NCBI GenBank assembly: GCA_027627225.1
Contig: CM051038.1
Span: 42,171,848-42,235,847 of the forward strand
Source of the DNA: Congeria kusceri
Lineage: Eukaryota; Mollusca; Bivalvia; Myida; Dreissenidae
Length of the DNA stretch: 64,000 bases
Direction: 5' to 3'
Shown: positions 44,996 through 57,780 of the stretch, one piece after another
Numbering within the stretch: position 1 is the first letter of the stretch
Layout: each line of letters begins with the position of its first letter
The notes under the pieces: model-generated
What the model saw: the letters and a program-made list of their open reading frames with translations, nothing else
Told to the model about the DNA's origin: nothing
Database searches by the model: none
Made by a program: the position numbers and the translations under genes

Positions 44996-46955
44996 TTAAT
45001 AACCCGCGCACTCACAATCAACATCGTAACAGTGTAACAGAAGAGTTTATTGTCATTATATTTAGATTTTTTACAAGATTTTATTTATTCTCAATGCCTA
45101 CACATTTAGAGACAGATAAGTTACAAAACAAATAACAATTAACAAAAAACATGAAATGAAAAATCAAGAAAGTGCACACATAATGATATTTACAAACATA
45201 CAAGACATGTATTGCATTTTTTAAATTATGAATTTGAATATAGTACTTAATGTCGGGTATTAAATATCGACACCTTAAGATGTGAAACAATAAATGAGTA
45301 CTATTTTATTCGAAATGGAGATATCTTTGCCCAATACATTTTTCAGCGGTATCTCAGCATAATTTGTAAAACAGAATTGCAAGTTTAGTTAGTACATTAG
45401 TATCGGAGCTAGGCAATTGACCGCTCAAATCTGACGAATACATAGATCTAGTAGAGAGTGCTACTTGGATGATAACAAAAATAAGGAATAGAGAAACTAG
45501 ATCTAAACATTGATCAAAATCAACAAATTTTCTTTTTATTTTGTGCTTTTGGGCAATAAATAAACAACATTGCGCGAGATAGGATTCGCTTGAACGTGAC
45601 AAGTTCGTGTATTCTGATATTATAAATGACGTCATCAATGATTCCAAAATTGTCATTCATTAATTTGGTGGGAAAATAGTGCCATACGTTCTGCGTCTAT
45701 GTGGCTTAATTATATAGATCTACGTTTACTGAGTTGTCGTACGTACATTTATACTGTAAAAAATGCAAAGAGAGGTAAAGCACTACGGGTATGCTATTTA
45801 TAGAAAAAAGGTATGTTTTGTTATATTTTCTCGGCAGTGACAATATAAATCTGTTCCAACAGTAGAAATATAAAATTGTATAACACCAATTACGTCCACC
45901 CCCCAGCACGAACTCCTGTAACCGCCCCTGTCGTATTTCAAGTAAAGCCATAAAAATTAGATTTTATGGTTAACGTCCTTGGGCTGGTAGGTTTTCTGAT
46001 GCCTGAACGATTAAAACACATTTTTGACAATGTGAAAAATTGAGGAGGAAAGCGTATGACATATGCCTATAATGACACACGTTATGTGATTTTTCTGTAT
46101 TGCCCATTTTAGAACATACTTCTAAATGTGTATCTGTTAAATTTAAACTATGCAAAAACATGTTTCTATCATCATGATGTTATTATCTACATGTATGTTT
46201 GGTGTAAATGTCAGGATTTGCCTATACCAATATGATATAATCTGACTTCAGACTGAACTTGGAAAAAAATACGTGTATGTGTTTTTACCAATATTTGTGT
46301 AAGTGTGCAAGTAGTCAATATACACAGTTAAAATACTTAGTTAAAGCAGGTTCCCAATTTGAAGATGTTTTGTAATAGTATTGCAAGTAAACATTTGTTC
46401 TGGCTTGTATCACAGCTATGAATAAGTTATGACTGAAGAATGTTTTTATCGACTCATTGTTAGTTTTTTCCTGCCTGGTTGGTAGGTTTTGAAAAATCAT
46501 GGGGACGCTAAACATAGAATCAATTTTGTATGGCCTAAATGTTCGTAGTTTGAGTGTGTGCATCGTCGGAACCCACGTTCGCTCAAATACGCTATGCTTC
46601 TTCATCGACCGTGGGCGACTGTAATTTTACAAACAATCATCTGAGGCCCCCAAAAAATTTCTGTGTTTTGGGCAACCCGAAAAAACCTAGTGAAAAACCC
46701 CCGACCCTTAAGTTTCTAGCGACGATTGGTTTCCGTGAAATCCGTATTCGTCCAATTTTAAATAACGTTCAATATTGTTTGACCGAAATGTGTCTCAAAA
46801 CAAAACTAAAAAAAAACATTCAATCCTGATCCTACATTATATTTTGAGGCCGTTGCCCGAAACACACAATTTATTGTTTTGGCATTAGTCAACGACCTCC
46901 AAATAAACTTTCTGTTTCACGCAGTTGAGCGTTAAACGCCTCTGGTGTACCTATG
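44996..46955. other. Non-coding; one GGCGGTTACAGGAGTT motif
   Basis: AT-rich without a credible exon. 45894-45935 (minus strand CAGGGGCGGTTACAGGAGTT..GGGGGG) matches similar motifs at 47405-47450 (minus) and 49797-49838 (plus), fragments of a short dispersed repeat. Confidence 0.45.
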
Positions 46956-47290
46956 ATGTTTTCTCCAAATGGCTTGTTAATGTTTTATAAAATTGACATA
47001 TTGATTCCCCATATATACGGCAACAGATGGTCTAACATTGCACCGCGTAGGCGGGCAGACAACAGCTTATTTCTAGTAGGCAGATACATAATAAGCCCCT
47101 TGGTGACTAGGAATAGTCCGTACACCCATGTAATATTGCTGTTTAATGCAGCAGCTTCTATTAATGATTCTTCGGTTAGCATGTCAGAAACAAATCTGAA
47201 AATACTTTATCTGGATATAACGTGATAGCGTTAGATACAACATCGCCTAGTTCAATGATTCTTCATTTAGCATATGCGGATTTAAAGAAT
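46956..47290 (+). repeat. CGCGTAGGCGGA dispersed repeat, copy 2
   Basis: Shares with 52018-52280: TTAATGTT..GACATATTGATT, AACAGATGGTCTAACATTGC, ACCGCGTAGGCGG, ATAAGCCCCTTGGTGACTAG, GCAGCTTCTATTAATGAT and ACATCGCCTAG. No coding potential seen. Confidence 0.6.
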
Positions 47291-48605
47291 TACCGTTCTG
47301 TGGTAATTTCGTTATATGGTTAATTGTTTGACGATAATGCATCGTTCTGATATATATGCTAACACCTCAGAGAGACTAACAGCCGTTTGATGGCAGTTAC
47401 TGAATAGTTCCGTCCCATCTAACTCAAATTCCTGTAGTCGCGCCTGCTTAGTATACCTAGTATAAATCCGAATGTCAGGACGCCACGTGTATGTTTCTAA
47501 TACATTAACATATGTCAACAATGAAATCCTTTCATGTACAATATACACATTTTAATGTGGTATGTCTAGAAATGTTATTATCTATTTAAGCACTACATCA
47601 GCTTGATGTTATTTTAAAATGTCTGCATTAATAGTTTAAACAAAATATATAAAAGCTCATAGAACTATATACATCTGCATGTAATTATATAAGTCATAGC
47701 CAGTGCATATATAACTTGTTCATATAATTATATAAGCCGTACGTACTTTTGCAAGTACATAGTTCATACAATGTATAATTAATAATTTAATTCTTGAACT
47801 TTATATTTATTTCTCAACCCGCTGCCTTTCATCTTTGATTTCTATATTCTTCTATATTAGCATTTAAATTTCCGATCATGTAATATCGTTTGTGTAATTA
47901 ATGTGGTACTCAAAGAAATTTGTCCGAACACTGCACTGATACCACGGTATGATGCTGTTGTTTTTATCGCGATAATGTCAGTTGCAAATCCCCAGGTAAT
48001 TTAATTTCACACACTCAATTGTATGCAAATCAAGTAACACTCAAAATAAAACAAGTCGAACACACTGTTGAGCAGTCCGAAATATTGTTTAGGTGTTGTT
48101 GTTCATAATGGAAAATAGTTCTCTGGTGTAAACAGTTCAAGCCGGGAAGCTGGGACCCAACATACAGAGAGCTGACGTGCTAGGCCGAGTAGTTACGAAT
48201 GGAAATTGTTAATGTGCGCACCGGGTAGGGATAAATTATTATTTGCTCCGTGAATAAAGCGCTGTGTGTTGTCATAATGTTTCAATTTAGTTCCCCGCTC
48301 GTTTCGAACTGGTGATAAGAATAATTATATGTAAGAAAAAGCAAATTCACGTGTAATTTGAAAGTCTATGAATTCTCATACAATATGTCAATATGCAATT
48401 GATCATTTAAATTGTTCCATTTGCCTTATATTAATTTAAGAAACGAAAGGCCAGTTGTCCCACAGTAGTATGCAATGTATCACGCGCATGCATGGAAAAC
48501 AGCATAAACATGCAAGGACTTTTAAAGTAGTAAAATACAATTCTAACATGATACACGTTAATTTTTCTATAGACAAAGAACTAAATGTCGTTGTTAAATT
48601 ACCCA
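47291..48605. other. Non-coding
   Basis: 47405-47450 carries the short ACAGGAATT-type motif on the minus strand, and 47470-47560 has words shared with the end of the CGCGTAGGCGGA repeat (CCACGTGTATG..TCTAATAC). Nothing else recognised. Confidence 0.45.
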
Positions 48606-48609
48606 ATAA

Positions 48610-48890
48610 ATAACGCAAAAAGTAGCCCTGATTCTGAGCGGAACATAGTAAAATGTAGTTCTCATTTGAATAGCAAAATGTTTTGCCAAATCATGTTAGA
48701 ATCAAAATAATGTTCGCATTATTATTGTTGATTGGCGAATAAACAACTCTTTGTCGTTCTTATGCTATTAAACCACTCGGGCTAACGCGCTCGTGGTTTA
48801 ATTCATACACACTAACTCCAAATCGTTGTTATTGGCCAATAAACAACGATAAATGGAACATTATTTCTTAAGTAATAAGCCAATATGCAA
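48610..48890. repeat. Palindromic CCACTCGGGC element, copy 3
   Basis: The outer part (AAAAAGTAGCCCTGATTCTGA, CCAAATCATGTTAGAATC) is shared with 55850-56030. Then come arms AATAAACAACTCTTTGTCGTT / CCAAATCGTTGTTATTGG around the palindrome AACCACTCGGGCTAACGCG and CTCGTGGTTTAATTC. Confidence 0.65.
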
Positions 48891-48894
48891 TTAC

Positions 48895-49790
48895 CATTTA
48901 GCACAAGGCAAGCAATAATAAGGAAAATATCGTTTGTGAAATAAATGTGGTCCTCCGTGAAATTCGTTCAAATACTTCACTTATACGTTATCAATATGTA
49001 AAAAGAAGAGCTTGAGAAATAATCAGTACTTGTCGATTTAACATTTTCATAGTATATAAATATGTACACTAACTTTCACTTTACCAAATTGTTCTTTCAA
49101 ATGCAAATAATAGGCTGGGTTTATTTCTGGAGAATTTTCAGACGTTTTGAAGCATATTGTGCCAAAAATGACGCTTACTCTATCCCACATCTATTTCGCA
49201 TGAATGCAAAATCTGAAAAGACAGTTCGCATGAGAGAAATATGCGCACAACTTTGTTATCTTAAATAAAGTAACATGTATTGAATATGTGTTGTGAATTT
49301 GTGTTACTTTAAGTTTTGTGACATCTGATTTCTAATACACATAATTGCATACATAATAGCTCGCTTTCATAAAAGCTTTGTTACTAAAGAAATATCACTT
49401 ATGCTAATCATGCGCACCATGTTCTATGGACCTCAATAACAAGGAGTCGTATTCCAAAAGCATCTTAAGTAAAATCTTATCATTAGCCTAAAAATAGTTG
49501 TTTTTCTGAAACGTTTCATGCGATGTGTACATGAAATTAAGTTTATTGTTCATTGGTAATCAACTTATTATTAACTACTATTTACTTAATTGTATTTGAA
49601 TTCACTTATTTGTTTGTAGTGTTAAGAATTTTAACTAACAAAAATCGGAACTTAACAACAATTATTTTTAGGGTAAACTTAAAATGTTTCTGGAATATGA
49701 CCCGATGGATCGCTGTATGATATTACCCAGAAGCGTGGCACCAAGACGGCTAATATGACTTTCAAAACACCGATAATAAAAGGATATTTT
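48895..49790. other. Non-coding, AT-rich
   Basis: Nothing recognised. Confidence 0.5.
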
Positions 49791-49796
49791 GCTGTG

Positions 49797-50480
49797 CAGG
49801 CGCGGATACAGGATTTGGTGTTAGAGGAGATGGAAATATTCAGTACCTTTTTCAACATATACACGCATAAAATATGTATGTTGCAAACCAATGCCAGTTC
49901 GTATTCGATATATACAATATTCAGTACCTCTTTCAACATATACACGCATAAATGATATATGTTGCAAACCAATGGCAGTTAATATTCGAGATATACAATA
50001 TTTAGTACCCTTTTCAACATATACGCACATACATGATATATGTTGCAAACCAATGACAGTTAGTAATTGGGATATACAAAGTGCAGTAACATTTTAAACA
50101 TATGCACGCATAAATGATATATGTTGCAAACCAATGACAGTTAATTTTGGAGATATACAATTTTCAGTATCTTTTGTAACATATGCACGCATACATGATA
50201 TATGTTGCAAACCGATGACAGTTAATATTCTAGATATATAATATTTAGTACGTTTTGCAACATATACACGCATAAATGATATATGTTGCAAACCTTTGAC
50301 AGTTAATATTCGAGTTATACAATATTTAGTACCTTTTTCAACATAAAAATGCATAAATGATATTTGTTGCAAACCGATGACAGTTAATATTATAGATATA
50401 TACAATATTCAGTACCTTTTTCAACATATACGCGCATACATGATATATGTTGCAAACCAATGACAGTTAGTATGCGAGAT
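49797..50480. repeat. 81-bp minisatellite, about eight units
   Basis: Tandem units of about 80-83 bp, each with TTCAACATATACACGCATAA, TGATATATGTTGCAAACC, CAATGACAGTTAATATT and GAGATATACAATATT. TTGCAAACC recurs near 49881, 49962, 50042, 50123, 50205, 50287, 50368 and 50450. The array starts immediately after the motif CAGGCGCGGATACAGGATTT (49797). Confidence 0.85.
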
Positions 50481-51797
50481 ATAATAGTTAAGCTTTTGAC
50501 ACAGATTCTAGACGTAAACTCTCCTTCTGTGAATCATAACATAAAAAGAAAGATACATGTACTAAACTTCCACCATTCTTTGATGAGAAAGTTCTTTTCA
50601 GTTATTAAAAATATGACAATTTTTCGGGGGAGTACGCCTATTAAAAACCTCTAAATCCGCATATTCCGTGTTCCAGCAGTGTTTGGGCTGATACAATGAT
50701 TAACATTTCGCATGAAACTAGAAAATGTGATTTGTTTGTGCAGGAAACATCAGTTCAGATATTTACATATATGTCCAAGTTACAATTAACAATACCTCTG
50801 AATGTATTGTCGTTGCTCCCAAGCGACTACGAAATAAATTCATTATTACTATGCAAATGCACACGTATTGCATTCGAATCTGTGTATGCATTGACGAAAT
50901 GAATGTACTATTGTGTTCAGTTTGCATTTAGCTGAAGTAAACACGTTGTAAATCTAACTGTTGCGCGTTGATTTAGCATCACCATTAATGTACTTGATAA
51001 AATCTGAATAAACCCACCTGTTAACTGTTAGTTGAATGGCCGTTGGTAAGAAAGTTAAGTTTTACCAAATTTTAATTGCTACTATTTAATATATAAAGAG
51101 AACTGAAATGACACATTTTGAAAGCAATGCTCATGACGATTTATAATGGTGATTTTCTTCTAGGTCTGATTGTATATATATTAGTTGTAAATGATATATT
51201 ATATTAGTAATTACATTTTTGTTGTGTTTATTATTTTGATTATAAAAAACAACAACATAAAAACGTATATATATTATTTTGAAAAATAATGTATTTTCGA
51301 GTTAGGTCAATTAAATGCTTTCAACAAAAGTAACCGCCCTTATTTAACACAACAGTTTACATCATATTTGCAAGCATATAGTGCATAGATAACTGTTCAT
51401 ATCCATTGTATAGTATCGACAATTTCGTAAACTATCACATCTGTGTTTATTAAAACAAACATTTAGTGTAAATACAACTTGTTACGACTTTACATTTAAA
51501 CATTTCTTGTGAATAATATAACGCATTTAAAGTATTTTTTTTTTTCATCGACGGTTCTTCTGAAATTGATTTCAATTTCTAAAATGAAATATATATCATT
51601 TAATGTGTTTTTTTACTATTTTTGTTTTGGGGGATGGGGATGGTGGTGGTCATACACACTATTGTTCTGGTGATATTTTATATCATCCACTTAGTTATGA
51701 CAAGAGTACATTTAAAACAAATTCAATAATTAAATATTCCGAAATAATACAACTTGTTTAGAAGGTCAAGTTTATATCATGATGAAAATAACGTCTC
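50481..51797. other. Non-coding, AT-rich
   Basis: No exon recognised; several A/T tracts and a G-rich patch at 51629-51650. Confidence 0.5.
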
Positions 51798-51851
<54 letters not shown>

Positions 51852-51860
51852 AATAATAAC
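51798..51860. repeat. (AAT)n microsatellite
   Basis: About 20 AAT units, with CTA and AAC interruptions at the end. Confidence 0.95.
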
Positions 51861-52017
51861 AATCAATATAATATGGAGTAACATGGCAATGAACAAAGTA
51901 ATATAATATACCTAAATATTAAGAAATGGTTTTAACGCAATTTTACAAACTGTCTAACTAAAAAAAAACACAATACACTTTTTGTTTTGTGTCATTGCAT
52001 ATCTCTGTCCCAAAATT

Positions 52018-52280
52018 ACCTGTTAATGTTCCGGAAAAATGAAATATTGATTTCGTCTATATGTCACCAGATGTTCTTACATTGCATCGCGTAGGCGGAC
52101 AAGAGGACTAATCTGTATTAGACAAATACCTAATAAGCTTCCTCGGTGACTTGGACTTGTGTGTTTACCCACGCGGCTTCTTTGATCGATACAGCGAAAT
52201 ATGCAAATGCTTCTAACGTAATAGAAAGGAATCCGACATTTGGATACCACGTATGTGTGTCTAATACTGCATCGCCTGTC
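52018..52280 (+). repeat. CGCGTAGGCGGA dispersed repeat, copy 3
   Basis: TATATGTCACCAGATGTTCT, ACATTGCATCGCGTAGGCGG, TAATAAGCTTCCTCGGTGAC and ATACCACGTATG..ACTGCATCGCC are shared in order with copy 2. The CACCAGATG form is shared with copy 1. Confidence 0.6.
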
Positions 52281-53595
52281 AATTAGTATAATATAGAACA
52301 ACACATTATTGCACTTATTGTACAGTATTTATCATATATTTTCGTCTGTTAAAAGCATGATATGTATATTTACAAAGATTCAATACTGTTTAATAACTGT
52401 TTGATTTAAATAGGCTAATACATTAGACCGCACTAGGTTTAGTATTGTAATATTTACTTATATATATCTTCCAAATGTCACAATACAGAGGGTAAATGCA
52501 TATAAAATAATATTCGTCTTCCAAATCAATTTTATGCAAAAAGTGCAATATCTGTTGCAATGTTCGATTATGTTATTGCCGTGACGGCCTGTTTCTATTT
52601 TCAATTGTTGAGATAACACTCCCAGTTTAGATAATGCAATACGATATTTTAATGGTATATTATCCAGATAATATTCAAAGTGAAAATCAGTTTTAAACAA
52701 CTTGGAAGTGCACAGATTTCTATTGTTATTAAAAGCAGTATACCACGACTGTTTGAATTGATCTAGCAGTCTTTTTTTAAAATCTAGATGGAAACTATTC
52801 TGATTAACTATATAAGGGGTAATCCAAACATATGAAAAACCACTACTATCTAGAAGAGCTTTACTATTGGTTAATCAGTTAGAGTTACCTTTCATGCAAT
52901 CATATAACAATACTTTCATGCAATCATATAACGATCACATAACAATTCTTGTTCAATTCGGGTTAGCAGGAAGATGTAGAATAATACTTAAGTTTTATTC
53001 AGTTTAAAATAAACATATACAACAAAGCTATATAATCTGGCTTTTTACACCCAACATTACGGCTTCTTCATGAAATTGCATGACGATGATCTGAAAATTG
53101 AACTATATGATGCTATGTCTTTAAAGCTTTTCTTTTTATAAAAAGACGAGATGTAGTTGATACTTGTTTTTTTGTTTCATTTCATCGTGCCTCAGAAAGT
53201 TGCAATTCTGCTGCGCTGGTTTGCATCTAGCAATTGAGTAATTAAATGGTAATTAAATTGAATAATATTCTCTTTTATTGCTGTTTAATTTAAATTGCGA
53301 TGCTATGAGGTTAATTTTTATTTACGCTTACATATTTTGTGTATTATTGTGGGCCAAGTGTGAGGCGGTGAGCCCAGTTTTATTCATGTGTGTTTTGTGT
53401 GTATTATGTGTTTTTGTGATGTCCTGTGTATTGTTCTTGGCAATTGGTACCTTGCCACAAATAAAAGACCTCGGGCTGCTAAAAAGAGTTCTCCCCTGCT
53501 GTCGCAACTGGAGTTTCGCTTTGTTTGTATTGGTATAATTTTTCAATAATAACATGGACAGTTGCGATTTAATATTTTTAACCAATATTTAATTA
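52281..53595. other. Non-coding; small direct duplication at 52892-52931
   Basis: CTTTCATGCAATCATATAAC occurs twice in tandem. No exon recognised. Confidence 0.5.
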
Positions 53596-54736
53596 TGAAT
53601 GTGCGTCTAGTGACGTACAGTGGATATCAAGCAAGTTCTCCGTATACAGCCATTGAACTTGTAGATTGTTTTACTTTAAGAACGTTTTTTGCAAAATTTA
53701 AAATGAATTCGTTCTATTTTTGAAGATTTGCCAAAACCCCATACTTCACAACCGTAGCTAACAACTGATCCTACAAATGTGCCAACTAGTTGGCATATGG
53801 TATTAGGTTTTATAAGGGCCGTTTTGATATTGTTCACAAGTGTATTTAGAGCCTTTAGTATTTTACCAGAAATGGTTTAACAATTAATTATGAAGCTACC
53901 TGTATAATTAAAAACCGTTCCTAAATAGTTGAAATTGTCTACAGTTTATAAAGGGATGTTATTTTAAAACCACTTGTCATCAGGCTTTAAAGGACCCCGT
54001 TTTTTAAATACTAAAACTTTACTTTTATCGGGGTTTACTTCAAGCCCACATGTATGACAGTAATTTTGTAAAATTTGTCAACGTGTTGGAGATCTGTTGG
54101 GGTTCTCCCGAGGATAACCATATCATCTGCAAACAGCATTAAAATAAATGTAAGATCGTCTATAGATACACCACTTTTAACATCGTCGCAAAAGAATAAT
54201 TATAGGACTTCTAGAAAGAGAGAAAACAATATTGGGGACATTACTTCGCCTTGTTTTAAACCTATAGAGCATTGGAAGAATTCTGAATACAATTTACATC
54301 CTTTTATGCATGCGCGCACTTTGGAGTACATATCCCGTATTACCCGTAAAGTTTTACCTCTGAGACCAAGTTTAAATAATTTATTCCATAAACTATTCCT
54401 GTATATACTATCGAAAGCCTTTGTAAAATCAATGACTGCACATTACTTTTAATTTGCTATATTACTTATTATTGCATTTAAAACGAATATAGCATCTACT
54501 GTGGAAATCCCTTTTTTAAAACCAAATTATGCATCATTTACTATATTATTATCGGCCGCCCATTGTGAAACACGTTTGTTAATGATACCAGTGAATATTT
54601 TATAAAAGCAACTATTCAACGTAATGCCTCTGTAATTGTTAAAATCCACGGGGTCATTTTTCTTAAAAATATGTACAACAAGTCCATTCATCCATGAGTC
54701 TTAATAGATACCCGAATTCAGGATACCATTAAAAAT

Positions 54737-55060
54737 TAAGTCCGGTTTTCCCACGACGCGCCACAATTATACTCTGTAGCGGTCAATTTACTGGTTTCAC
54801 AGTCCATGATGGATCAAGAGTTGATGTCAGACCTTTCCTCAGAATGATGGACTTAATATGATAACTTGAGTTTGTAGTCATGAATTGATAAAGTTTAAAA
54901 TTTCTATTGGTCTTCTAAACCTTCACTAGTTTGATATGTTGATATCTGAAACTTCACTGTATTTTTGTTTTCACAGCCTGGGAGAAGTGAGACATCAAAG
55001 TACATTCACTGTGAGGTATGATTGAAGAGCAATCACCACTGCAGAAAGCCTCCCACTGAT
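54737..55060. repeat. Insertion inside the decayed LINE, one TIR recognisable
   Basis: Starts AAGTCCGGTTTTCCCACGAC and GCGCC, the terminal sequence of the GGCGTG..TGGGAAAA family. LINE homology resumes after about 55060. The other end was not recognised, so the insert may be a different or truncated element. Confidence 0.35.
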
Positions 55061-55220
55061 GTAATTACAGGATCTAAATTTGAAGCTAAAATATCACATG
55101 ATTCAATCAAGTATTCATTTAAGAGTTGATCCGCAGCAAATGATTTATTCCTTTTTGGGTTATGGATAAAGGATTCCACTTCACGGATTGTGACTGGTAC
55201 ATCCAATTCATCAAAAATAC

Positions 55221-55221
<1 letters not shown>

Positions 55222-55276
<55 letters not shown>
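55222..55276. repeat. (ATT)n microsatellite
   Basis: About 17 ATT units, followed to 55360 by imperfect ATTAGT/ATTATT words. Lies inside the decayed LINE. Confidence 0.95.
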
Positions 55277-55277
<1 letters not shown>

Positions 55278-55849
55278 TACTATTAGTATCGTCATTATTA
55301 ATATTTACATTATTATTAGTATTATTAGTATCATTATTAGTATTGGTATTATTATTTTTATTGCTACATAAGTTTTCTGCATCTTCATTAACAACATTTG
55401 GAAGTTTTTGCTTAAATTTGAAAAATATTCAAAAAAATCTTCATTGCTTATATTATTATTACACTTATTTTTATTCTTTCTAAACTAAAAAAAAGTTTTT
55501 TACAAAAATGTATTAATCAATCGACTGGAGCTATTTCCGAACACACAGCAAACATTTTGCCGCATCTTTAACAATAACTTGTCACAAGTTCCATGAATAT
55601 ATTCATCATTGATTCTTATCAATGCATAATCTGGGATGGAAATTAGCATGCAAAAATCATTTGCAGAGACTTGTAGTGTTAAATGAAGTAACAACTAATC
55701 TGGGGTTTATGAACTATTAGTGTATTTGATAACTATGAATTTTAGCACATATCTATTTACATATCCATGACACTGTGCATGAACGTTAGTGTGAATTCTA
55801 ACATGACACGCCCAGATTTGACAAAGAACACATTTATCGTCGTAAGACC

Positions 55850-56190
55850 ACCCATAAACAGCGTAAAAATGTAGTTCCGATTCTGACGTTATTCGATCAT
55901 TTATATAAATGAAAGTGATAGCGGCTATGCGCGTTCAAACGTTCGCGCGGGAAGATAAGCGATGCATGTTGTTCCCATTGTAATTGCCAAAACATATTTG
56001 TCAGACCATGTTAGAATCGATAACATCTTCGATTTAGCGTTGTTTCGGAGATAAACAACGATTTGTCTTTCCGATGCGAGTATATTAAACCACTCAGGAT
56101 AACGCCCTAGTAATTTAATCCCTTCGCATCATAAATCCAAATCGGTGTTTATTGGCCGATAAAGAAACGATAAATGGAATATCTAAAAAC
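55850..56190. repeat. Palindromic CCACTCGGGC element, copy 4
   Basis: AAAATGTAGTTCCGATTCTG and AGACCATGTTAGAATCGATA match copy 3. The arms GATAAACAACGATTTGTC and AAATCCAAATCGGTGTTTATT flank ACCACTCAGGATAACGCCCT. The central palindrome is mutated. Confidence 0.6.
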
Positions 56191-56214
56191 TACTTGCTTA
56201 CAATAATGAATAGT

Positions 56215-56600
56215 TTCGTACGTACATGCAAATCTATATAATATATAGCACATATGAACGTACATGGGATATATCACAAACATGAACGTACGTATGATAT
56301 CCCATAACGTTCATAACATAACGTATATAATGATATCACATAACGTACACATGATATCCCATAACATTAGCGTACATATGGTATGTATATTACAAGTTTG
56401 AAAGTGTTTGTGATATAAGTTTATACCTCAGATACATGAAGTCCTTTCGTGTATCATACATCTCACAGAATGAAAATAAAATATGGCATATCACAACAAT
56501 AAACGTATATTTGATATATTACAATAAGTAAGTTATATATAGTATATCATAGAAATGAACGTATATATGATGTATCACATGCATAAACACATATATGATG
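56215..56600. repeat. Degenerate ATGAACGTATATATGATAT satellite
   Basis: Words such as ATATCACAAACATGAACGTA, TATGATATCCCATAACGT and AATGAACGTATATATGATGT recur every 28-35 bp. Related words appear at 14030-14330 and 63180-63270. Confidence 0.55.
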
Positions 56601-56689
56601 TATCGCATACATTATCTTATACGTTTATACCATGACAACAATAACTATTAGGACACTCCTATTTAAAACATGTTAATATTGGGGCACAA

Positions 56690-57780
56690 TTCAACATGGA
56701 TTTGTTTTTCCCCCTAAAGATTGGAACAAAATGTTGTTAGTGTATAACCGTCCATACAGTCTTCAAAACAAAGCAATGAGATTGTTTTTAGGGCTTGGCA
56801 AGTATTGCTGTACATGGGCAATTGGGCTGGACCCCACCCATTGTTCGCCAATGGAAAACAATAGTCAACTTATGGAGTCGTATTTCCACCTATAATAATA
56901 ACAGAACCAATAAACGCATTGCACTGTGATCTAAAGATAGGTCTAATAGTCGTTTTAAAAATTGGTATTTTAATGTTGTATCATACTTGACAAATCTACA
57001 ATGTGATGAGTTCTGTGATATAAATGTTGCAATATCTAAACACAACTGTGTAGCTCAAATTCAATCAAAATCTATTGAAGTCTATGCGAATGACTGGAAA
57101 TGTAAATTGTCCCAAGCTAACAGCATTAGTGGTATTGGTAGAAATAAATTACGTACTTTTGCTTTATTTAAGAAAGACTACTGTGTAGAGAAGTAATGTC
57201 TTCCTTTACTGCATAAAACTCATTGTTCTGCGTTCAGTAAATTAGGTGTAGCACCGATTATACGTGTAATTGAAACAGGAAGATATGAGGGATTAGCTGT
57301 GCATGATGGAAAATGCCATTTTTGTGACAATGTAGAAGATGAGATTCATGCTATTACATAATGTTATATGTATAACGACTATAGAACGGTGTTGTTTACA
57401 AAATCATACACTGTTAATTCAAATTTTAGTATTCTAACCAAATAAGAACAATTTGTAGAACTGTTTTCAAATCCGTTGCTAATTAGGGAATGTGCCAGAA
57501 CCTGTTATAATATTTTACAACGTAGATCTTGTAACTTGTGTAGGTAACTAAAATCAGTTTTAATAACACTTTTTCTTAAAGGTGATTTTGTTTTATACAA
57601 ATCATTTCCGTATGGAAATCAGTCGTAAGTGTATGATATTAATTTATTGTTTAGCTGTATATATAGTCAATGTTTTAAATGATCTGTTATAACTCTGTTA
57701 AGAGTGGCTTTGTACACAGTTTTGTATATTCTTATTGTATTTGTATGCCATGCACACTGATGAGACTAAAATAAACAATA
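56690..57780 (+). pseudogene. 5'-truncated LINE ORF2 C-terminal fragment
   Basis: The plus-strand translation gives QNKAMRLFLGLGKYCCTWAI near 56757, DWKCKLSQANSISGIGRNKL and RTFALFKKDYCVEK (ORF 56987-57196). After a stop it continues with RVIETGRYEGLAVHDG and the finger-like CHFCDNVEDEIHAIT near 57320, comparable to CRLCNSG..EHHYLLNC in the intact LINE. The fragment ends with LINE-like 3' sequence and AATAAACAATAAAC. The truncated 5' end is typical of LINE retrotransposition. Confidence 0.7.

Larger units (their letters stand above)
53600..55460 (-). pseudogene. Decayed LINE ORF2 fragment (reverse transcriptase)
   Basis: The minus strand reads, in order, a pre-RT segment (NEDFFEYFSNLSKNF near 55440, DVPVTIREVESFIHNPK and AADQLLNEYLIESCDIL near 55200-55090), then RT motifs VVHIFKKNDPVDFNNYRGIT, AVIDFTKAFDS, LKQGEVMSPILFSLFL and LFADDMVIL (near 54120), and GCEVWGF near 53740. 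Stops and frame changes are scattered through it. The motifs parallel the intact LINE at 4268-7441, but it is a different, older lineage. A block of about 320 bp at 54737-55060 interrupts the RT and begins with the end of the GGCGTG..GGGAAAA family. Confidence 0.75.

Noticed and set aside
46554..46829. 91-codon ORF with Pro/Lys-rich segment
   Set aside because: No homology recognised and no exon boundaries; probably chance.
49679..50405. Repetitive minus-strand ORFs
   Set aside because: Shadows of the 81-bp minisatellite.
49797..50480. CRISPR-like array
   Set aside because: Repeats are contiguous with no unique spacers, and the sequence is eukaryotic.
55162..55483. Poly-Ile / poly-Leu ORFs
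   Set aside because: Translation of the (ATT)n microsatellite.
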